This document shows, one piece after another, positions 38,398 through 45,079 of a stretch of 45,079 nucleotides of DNA; the first letter of the stretch is position 1, and the number at the start of each line of letters is the position of its first letter. The position numbers and the translations under genes are program-made. This DNA comes from Propionibacterium sp. Its GTDB lineage: Bacteria > Actinomycetota > Actinomycetes > Propionibacteriales > Propionibacteriaceae. The stretch lies in the NCBI GenBank assembly GCA_012838755.1, contig DUOQ01000085.1, positions 1 to 45,079 of the forward strand, in the 5' to 3' direction. The notes below the pieces were generated by a model that did no database searches, was not told the DNA's origin, and saw only the letters and a program-made list of their open reading frames with translations.

Positions 38398-39287
38398 TGC
38401 AGGATCCGCGCGAGCTCTACTCCGTCGAGGAAGACGTCTGGGCCACCCTCGCGGGATCCCGGCCGACGCTGGTGCACCTGTTCGACGGCTACGTGGACGC
38501 GGGCCAGGTCGGCAAGCAGATCAGCGAGCACATCCTCTCGGGCATGAACCTCGAGCTGCTGGTCACCTTCGACCACGACCAGTTGCACGACTACCGCTCG
38601 CGGCGCCCGGCGATGGTGTTCGACACCAACACCTGGACAGGCCTGACCGACTACGAACTCGCGATCCACAAGGTGACCGACCCCACGGGCCATGTGTTCC
38701 TCCTCCTGAGCGGCCCCGAGCCCGACACCCAGTGGAACCGCGCCTGCGCGGCGATCCTCGGCATCGTCGAGGACCTCGACGTGCCGCTGCTGGTGACGGC
38801 CCAGGGCGTCCCGATGGGGGTGCCGCACACCCGCCCGATCCTGGTCACCGGGCACGCCACCGACCCGGGGCTCGTCACCGACAACCCCGTCTGGATCGAC
38901 CGGGTCACCGTGCCCGGCAGCTTCTCGGCGATGGTGGAGTGGAAGGCCGGCCAGACCGGACGCCTCGCGCGCGGCTTCGTCGCCCACGTGCCGCACTACC
39001 TCGCGCCGGGGCAGTACGCCCCGGGCGCCCTCGCCGTGCTCGAGCGGATCCGTGCCGCGACGGGGCTCGACCTCCCGCCCGGTGACCTGGCCACCCGGGC
39101 GCTGCAGACGCTGGCCCAGCTCGAGGGCGAGGTGGAGTCCGACGGCGAGCTCGGGCCGCTCGTCCAGGCGCTGGAGCAGCAGTACGACGAGTTGCAGTCC
39201 ACCGGACGCCCCAACGTTCCGTCGGCCGACGAGATCGGGGAGGCCGTGGAGCAGTTCCTCGCCGAGCAGGACGAGAAGGAGGAGTGA
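38398..39287 (+). CDS. PAC2 family protein (proteasome-assembly-chaperone-like)
   Basis: PTLVHLFDGYVDAGQVGKQISEHIL, FDHDQLHDYRSRRPAMVFD, LLLSGPEPDTQWNRACAAIL, QGVPMGVPHTRP. Confidence 0.87.
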
Positions 39288-39289
39288 CA

Positions 39290-40155
39290 TGCCACGCACC
39301 GTGGCGGAGTTGGTCGACCTGTTGGCCCTCGAGCAGTTGGAGGTGGACCTGTTCCGCGGCAGCCAGCCCGACACGTTGGCGCAGCGGGCCTTCGGCGGCC
39401 AGGTGATGGCGCAGGCCCTCGAGGCGGCCTACCACACGGTCCCCGAGGACCGGATGTGCCACTCGTTGCACGGCTACTTCCTGCGGCCGGGGTCGACGGC
39501 GGCCCCCATCATCTACACGGTCACGTCCCCGCGCGACGGCGGCTCGTTCTCCTCGCGGCAGGTGGAGGCCCGCCAGCACGGCCGGAGCCTGTTCGTGATG
39601 AACGCGTCGTTCAAGGTGCCCGAGCAGGGGCTGGAGCACCAGTGGCCGCCCACCCCGGGCGTCCCGCCGGTGGAGCAGTGCCCGCCGCTGTCGGAGGTGC
39701 TCGGACGCCGCTCCGCCATCCACGCCACCACGTGGGAGGACGAGTGGGGCGCCGTCGACGTGCGCTACGCCGGGGACGCCCGCAAGAAGACCGACTACAC
39801 CTCCCACGCCGCCATGCAGGTGTGGCTGCGCACCCACGAGCGACTGCCCGACGACCCGCGGCTGCACCAGGCGATGCTGGCCTACGCCAGCGACCTGACG
39901 CTGCTGGGCGTGTCGACGGTCGGCCACCCCGTCGAGTTCATGTCGGCCGACATGCAGATCGCGACGATCGACCACGCCATGTGGTTCCATCGCCCGATCC
40001 GCGTCGACGACTGGATCCTCTACGACCAGTTCTCGCCCTCGGCGTCCAACGGCATGGGCTACTCGCGCGGACGTCTCTACTCCGCCGGCGTCCTCGGGGT
40101 CTCCACCGCCCAGGAGGGCCTCATCCGCGTGCTCGACCAGGACGATCAGGGCTGA
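39290..40155 (+). CDS. Acyl-CoA thioesterase II (TesB family)
   Basis: LDLLALEQLEVDLFRGSQP, RAFGGQVMAQALEAAYHTV, SLHGYFLRPGSTAAPIIYTV, DHAMWFHRP. Confidence 0.92.
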
Positions 40156-40187
40156 CCACGAGCGGGCCGCACCGGCCCGAACAGGCC

Positions 40188-40217
40188 CGAGGCCGGATCC
40201 GTTCGGATCCGGCCTCG
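40188..40217. terminator. Bidirectional terminator between convergent tesB-like gene and sigB-like gene
   Basis: cgaggccggatcc-gttc-ggatccggcctcg, 13-bp perfect stem, then gtgtttc. Confidence 0.8.
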
Positions 40218-40245
40218 GTGTTTCGGGGTGCCGCTTCGGGGTGAG

Positions 40246-41199
40246 TCAGGCTGCCAGCGTGGTGTCGCGCAGCTTGGCGATGGCCTGGCGCTCGATCTGG
40301 CGGACGCGCTCGGCGGTGATGCCCCAGACGCTGGCGATGTCGGCCAGCTTGGCCTGGCGGCCGTCCAGGAGGCCGTAGCGGCGGCGCACCACGTCGGCGG
40401 AGCGCTCGTCCAGGCTGTCGAGCATGGTGTCCAGGCGGGCGCGGTCCTCGGCGTCCAGCACCATCTCGTCGGGGCCGGGGGCCGTGTCGCGGGCGAGCAG
40501 GTCGCCGAGTGCGGTGTCGCCGTCCTCCTCGACCGGGGCGTCCAGCGACACGTGGTCGCGGGCCAGGCGGAGCAGGTCGATGACGCGCTCCTCCTCGAGG
40601 CCGAGCTCGTCGGCGATCTCGAGGACCTCGGGCTCACGGCCGAGCTTGCGCTCGAGGTTGCGGCGCGTGGCGGAGACCTGGTTGATCTGCTCGGCGACGT
40701 GCACGGGGAGGCGCACGATACGGCTCTGCTGGGCGATGCCGCGGCTGATCGACTGGCGCACCCACCAGGTGGCGTAGGTCGAGAACTTGAAGCCCTTCAT
40801 GTAGTCGAACTTCTCCACGGCGCGGATGAGGCCGGTGTTGCCCTCCTGGACCAGGTCCAGCAGCGGCATCTGCGAACGGCCGTACTTGCGGGCCACGGAG
40901 ACGACGAGGCGCAGGTTGGCGGTCACGAAGCGCTTCATGGCGGCGCGGCCCTGGTCCACGATGAGCTCGAGCTCCTCGGTGGAGGCCTTCTTCGCCTTGC
41001 GCCCGCCGCGCTCCTTCGTCGTCACGGTGCCCTCGAGGATGGCTTCTGCGTAGAGGCCGGCCTCGATCTCGCGCGCCAGCATGACTTCCTCCTCGGCGGT
41101 CAGCAGAGGGGTTTTCGCGATGCCGTCGAGGTACAGTCCAACGGAGTCCTTGCCGTCGATGCCCTCGGTGGAGCGAGAACGGTGCGAGGTCGAGATCAT
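40246..41199 (-). CDS. sigB: RNA polymerase sigma factor, SigB-like (group 2 sigma-70)
   Basis: [91 protein letters not shown]; region 4 ITAERVRQIERQAIAKLR. Confidence 0.88.
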   Translation of the reverse strand: MISTSHRSRSTEGIDGKDSVGLYLDGIAKTPLLTAEEEVMLAREIEAGLYAEAILEGTVTTKERGGRKAKKASTEELELIVDQGRAAMKRFVTANLRLVVSVARKYGRSQMPLLDLVQEGNTGLIRAVEKFDYMKGFKFSTYATWWVRQSISRGIAQQSRIVRLPVHVAEQINQVSATRRNLERKLGREPEVLEIADELGLEEERVIDLLRLARDHVSLDAPVEEDGDTALGDLLARDTAPGPDEMVLDAEDRARLDTMLDSLDERSADVVRRRYGLLDGRQAKLADIASVWGITAERVRQIERQAIAKLRDTTLAA

Positions 41200-41322
41200 G
41201 CGTTCGTCCTTTCGTCGTCACCCAGTACAACGCGAAACGTCGCGGATTTGTTCGGTCGGACCCCCGAACGAGCCCTGAGGGGTGCCCTGAGTGCCGAAAT
41301 CAAGACCGTGGTCGTACGCCGA

Positions 41323-43572
41323 TCACGTGCCCCCGGTGGATGCCGTCGCCTGGTCGACCAGCCAGGCGAGCTGGAAGGCCCGTTCGCGCCACGCCTTGTA
41401 CCGGCCGGAGACGCCGCCGTGGCCGGCCACCATCTCGGTCTTGAGCAGGATCGGGCGGTCCTCGCCGTTGGTCGCCAGGTCGCGCAGGCGGGCCACCCAC
41501 TTGGCCGGCTCGGTCACCTCGACGCGGGTGTCGTTGAGGCTGGTGGTGGCCAGGATCGCGGGGTACTGCACGGCCGCCACGTTCTCGTAGGGGGAGTAGG
41601 CCTTCATGCAGGCGTAGACCTCGGCGTCCTCCACCGGGTTGCCCCACTCCTCCCACTCCATGACGGTCAGCGGCAGGTCGGGGTTGAGGATCGTCGTGAG
41701 CGGGTCGACGAACGGGACCGCCGCGTGCACGGCTCGGAACAGGCCGGGGGCCAGGTTGACCGCCGCCCCGATCAGCAGGCCGCCGGCCGACCCGCCCTCC
41801 GCGAGGAGCCGGTCGGGGGAGACGTAGCCCTCCTCGACCAGCACGCGCCCGCAGGCCACGAAGTCGCTGAAGGTGTTGGGCTTGGCCAGTTCCTTTCCGC
41901 CGTCGTACCACGGACGCCCCAGCTCGCCGCCACCGCGCACGTGGGCGATGGCGAAGACGAAGCCGCGGTCGAGCAGGGAGATCCGGCTCATCGCGAAGTA
42001 GGGCATCGTCGGGGCCTCGTACGCCCCGTAGCCGTACAGCAGTCCGGGTGCGGTGCCGTCGACCGGGGTGTCGCGGTGGCGCACCAGCGAGATCGGGACG
42101 CGCGTCCCGTCGTCGGCGGTGGCCCACAGCCGCTCGCTGACGTAGGCGGTCGCGTCGTAGGCGCCGTGGGTCGGGTGGTCGAGGACGGGGGTTTCCTTGA
42201 GCAGCTTGCGGGCGCCGGTCTCGAGGTGGTGCTCCCACAGGCTCGGCGGGCTGACCAGCGACTCGTAGCCGAGCCGGATCCGGTCGGTGTCGAAGTCGGG
42301 GGAGTCCTGCGCGCCCACGTCGTAGAGGGCCTCGTCGAACACCAGCTCGCTCGGGGTGCCGAGGGCGCCGTCGGCGTCCCTCGGGATCACGGTGACGCCC
42401 GAGAGGGCGTTCGTGCGGTGCTCGACCACGACGGCCTTCTCGTAGACGCTCACGGCGGTGAGCCGGGTCTCGGGGCGTTCCTCGATGACGGTCTCCCAGT
42501 GCTCGATGCCAAGGGCCTCCAGGGGCGTGCGGCTGAGCCGGAACTGCGGCGCGTCGTCGTTGTGCAGGATCCACAGGGCGTCGGGCGCCATCTCGACCAC
42601 GTACTCCAGGCCCGGACGCCGCGGCTGCACCACGGCCAGGGGGCCGGTGGGGTCGGCGGCGCGCAGCAGGTGGGTCTCCGTCGTCGTCTTGGAGGCGAGG
42701 TCGACCATCACCCACTGGTAGTCGCGGGAGGTGTCGACGCCCACCCAGAACCGCTCGTCGGGTTCGGTGAAGACGAGGGCGTCGGCGTCCACCGGGTCGC
42801 CGAGCCGGTGCCGCCACACCTCGTGGGGGCGCCAGGCGGCGTCCACGCGCAGGTAGAGGAACCAGTCGTCGCCGGCCCACACCCCGCCGGCGCCGACGCC
42901 GGTGATCGGCCCGTCGATGGTCGCGCCGGAGGCGATGTCGACCACGTACAGGTCGTAGCGCTCGTCGCCGCGGGTGTCGACCGAGTACGCCAGGCGCCGG
43001 CCGTCGGGGGAGACCAGGGCGAGGCCGAGGCTGAAGAAGTCGTGGCCCTGCGCCAGGGCCTGGAGGTCGAGCAGCACCTGCTCATCGGGCGACGGCTCGG
43101 TGACGTCGGGGATGTCGTCGCGGTTGGGCGCCGGCAGGCGGCAGGTGCGGCCGTAGTCGTCGCCCTCCTTGGTACGGCCGTAGTACCAGAAGGCGGAGCC
43201 GTCGGTGTGCCGCACGTGCAGGGGCACCGACATGTCGGTCTGCTTCGTGCGCGCCCGGATGTCCTCGTACAGCTCGTCGGCCAGCGGGGCGAGGTGGCCC
43301 GTGTGCGCGTCGGTCCAGGCGTTCTCGGCCTCGAGGTAGGCGATCAGCTCGGGGTCGGTCTTGTCGGCCATCCAGCGGTACGGGTCCTCGACCGCGTCAC
43401 CGTGGACGGTCCGGGTGAAGGGGCGCTGCGGGGCATCGGGCAAAGGCACGGAGTCTGGCACGGCGGCCAGCGTAGCCGGGGTTGCCCGGCGAGCCATTTG
43501 GGTGGGGGACGAACGCGTGCAAGAATGGCCGTTGCGCCAGCCGTTGACAGGTCCCGGCCGACGCATGCCCAC
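41323..43572 (-). CDS. Prolyl oligopeptidase / oligopeptidase B-like (S9A), paralog 2 (start uncertain; probably internal, around [22 protein letters not shown])
   Basis: [62 protein letters not shown] nucleophile. Confidence 0.9.
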   Translation of the reverse strand: MGMRRPGPVNGWRNGHSCTRSSPTQMARRATPATLAAVPDSVPLPDAPQRPFTRTVHGDAVEDPYRWMADKTDPELIAYLEAENAWTDAHTGHLAPLADELYEDIRARTKQTDMSVPLHVRHTDGSAFWYYGRTKEGDDYGRTCRLPAPNRDDIPDVTEPSPDEQVLLDLQALAQGHDFFSLGLALVSPDGRRLAYSVDTRGDERYDLYVVDIASGATIDGPITGVGAGGVWAGDDWFLYLRVDAAWRPHEVWRHRLGDPVDADALVFTEPDERFWVGVDTSRDYQWVMVDLASKTTTETHLLRAADPTGPLAVVQPRRPGLEYVVEMAPDALWILHNDDAPQFRLSRTPLEALGIEHWETVIEERPETRLTAVSVYEKAVVVEHRTNALSGVTVIPRDADGALGTPSELVFDEALYDVGAQDSPDFDTDRIRLGYESLVSPPSLWEHHLETGARKLLKETPVLDHPTHGAYDATAYVSERLWATADDGTRVPISLVRHRDTPVDGTAPGLLYGYGAYEAPTMPYFAMSRISLLDRGFVFAIAHVRGGGELGRPWYDGGKELAKPNTFSDFVACGRVLVEEGYVSPDRLLAEGGSAGGLLIGAAVNLAPGLFRAVHAAVPFVDPLTTILNPDLPLTVMEWEEWGNPVEDAEVYACMKAYSPYENVAAVQYPAILATTSLNDTRVEVTEPAKWVARLRDLATNGEDRPILLKTEMVAGHGGVSGRYKAWRERAFQLAWLVDQATASTGGT

Positions 43573-43597
43573 AACCGGACGAGACGAGAGGGCTCAC

Positions 43598-45079
<1,482 letters not shown>

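Noticed and set aside
34740-39374. 1544-aa minus-strand ORF over hrpA/hipBA/PAC2
   Set aside because: Same high-GC antisense effect; it spans several real plus-strand genes and intergenic regions and has low-complexity composition.

Overview
The window looks like a mostly core-genome stretch of a high-GC actinobacterium, possibly Propionibacteriaceae (inferred from gene order and product types only). It is dense with housekeeping genes: miaB (5' truncated), miaA, a YeiH-type permease, dapF, hflX, DUF952, a DinG-like helicase, an ABC exporter, lexA, a small SOS-type membrane protein, nrdR-nrdJ, an inositol monophosphatase, a glutamate-type ABC uptake operon, an acyltransferase, an AEC transporter, two S9A prolyl oligopeptidases, sdhCAB, a lipoprotein, hrpA, a hipBA-like pair, PAC2, a TesB-like thioesterase, and two sigma-70 family factors (sigB-like and sigA). 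I see no prophage, transposase, CRISPR array, tRNA, rRNA or obvious defence island. I do not see a clearly new multi-gene system. The signals most worth checking are: (a) a 120-aa membrane protein divergent from lexA, with a perfect TCGAAC-N4-GTTCGA LexA box on its promoter and an unusual 16-bp inverted repeat around its -35; (b) several families of intergenic palindromic repeats, including a perfect 58-bp loop-less palindrome with a second copy that carries a paired compensatory change; (c) a complex nrdRJ control region with overlapping NrdR-box-like and DnaA-box-like motifs; (d) a hipBA-like islet; and (e) a strong hairpin between the solute-binding protein and permease genes of the amino-acid ABC operon. 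All calls come from reading the sequence and the supplied ORF track; no database search was run.
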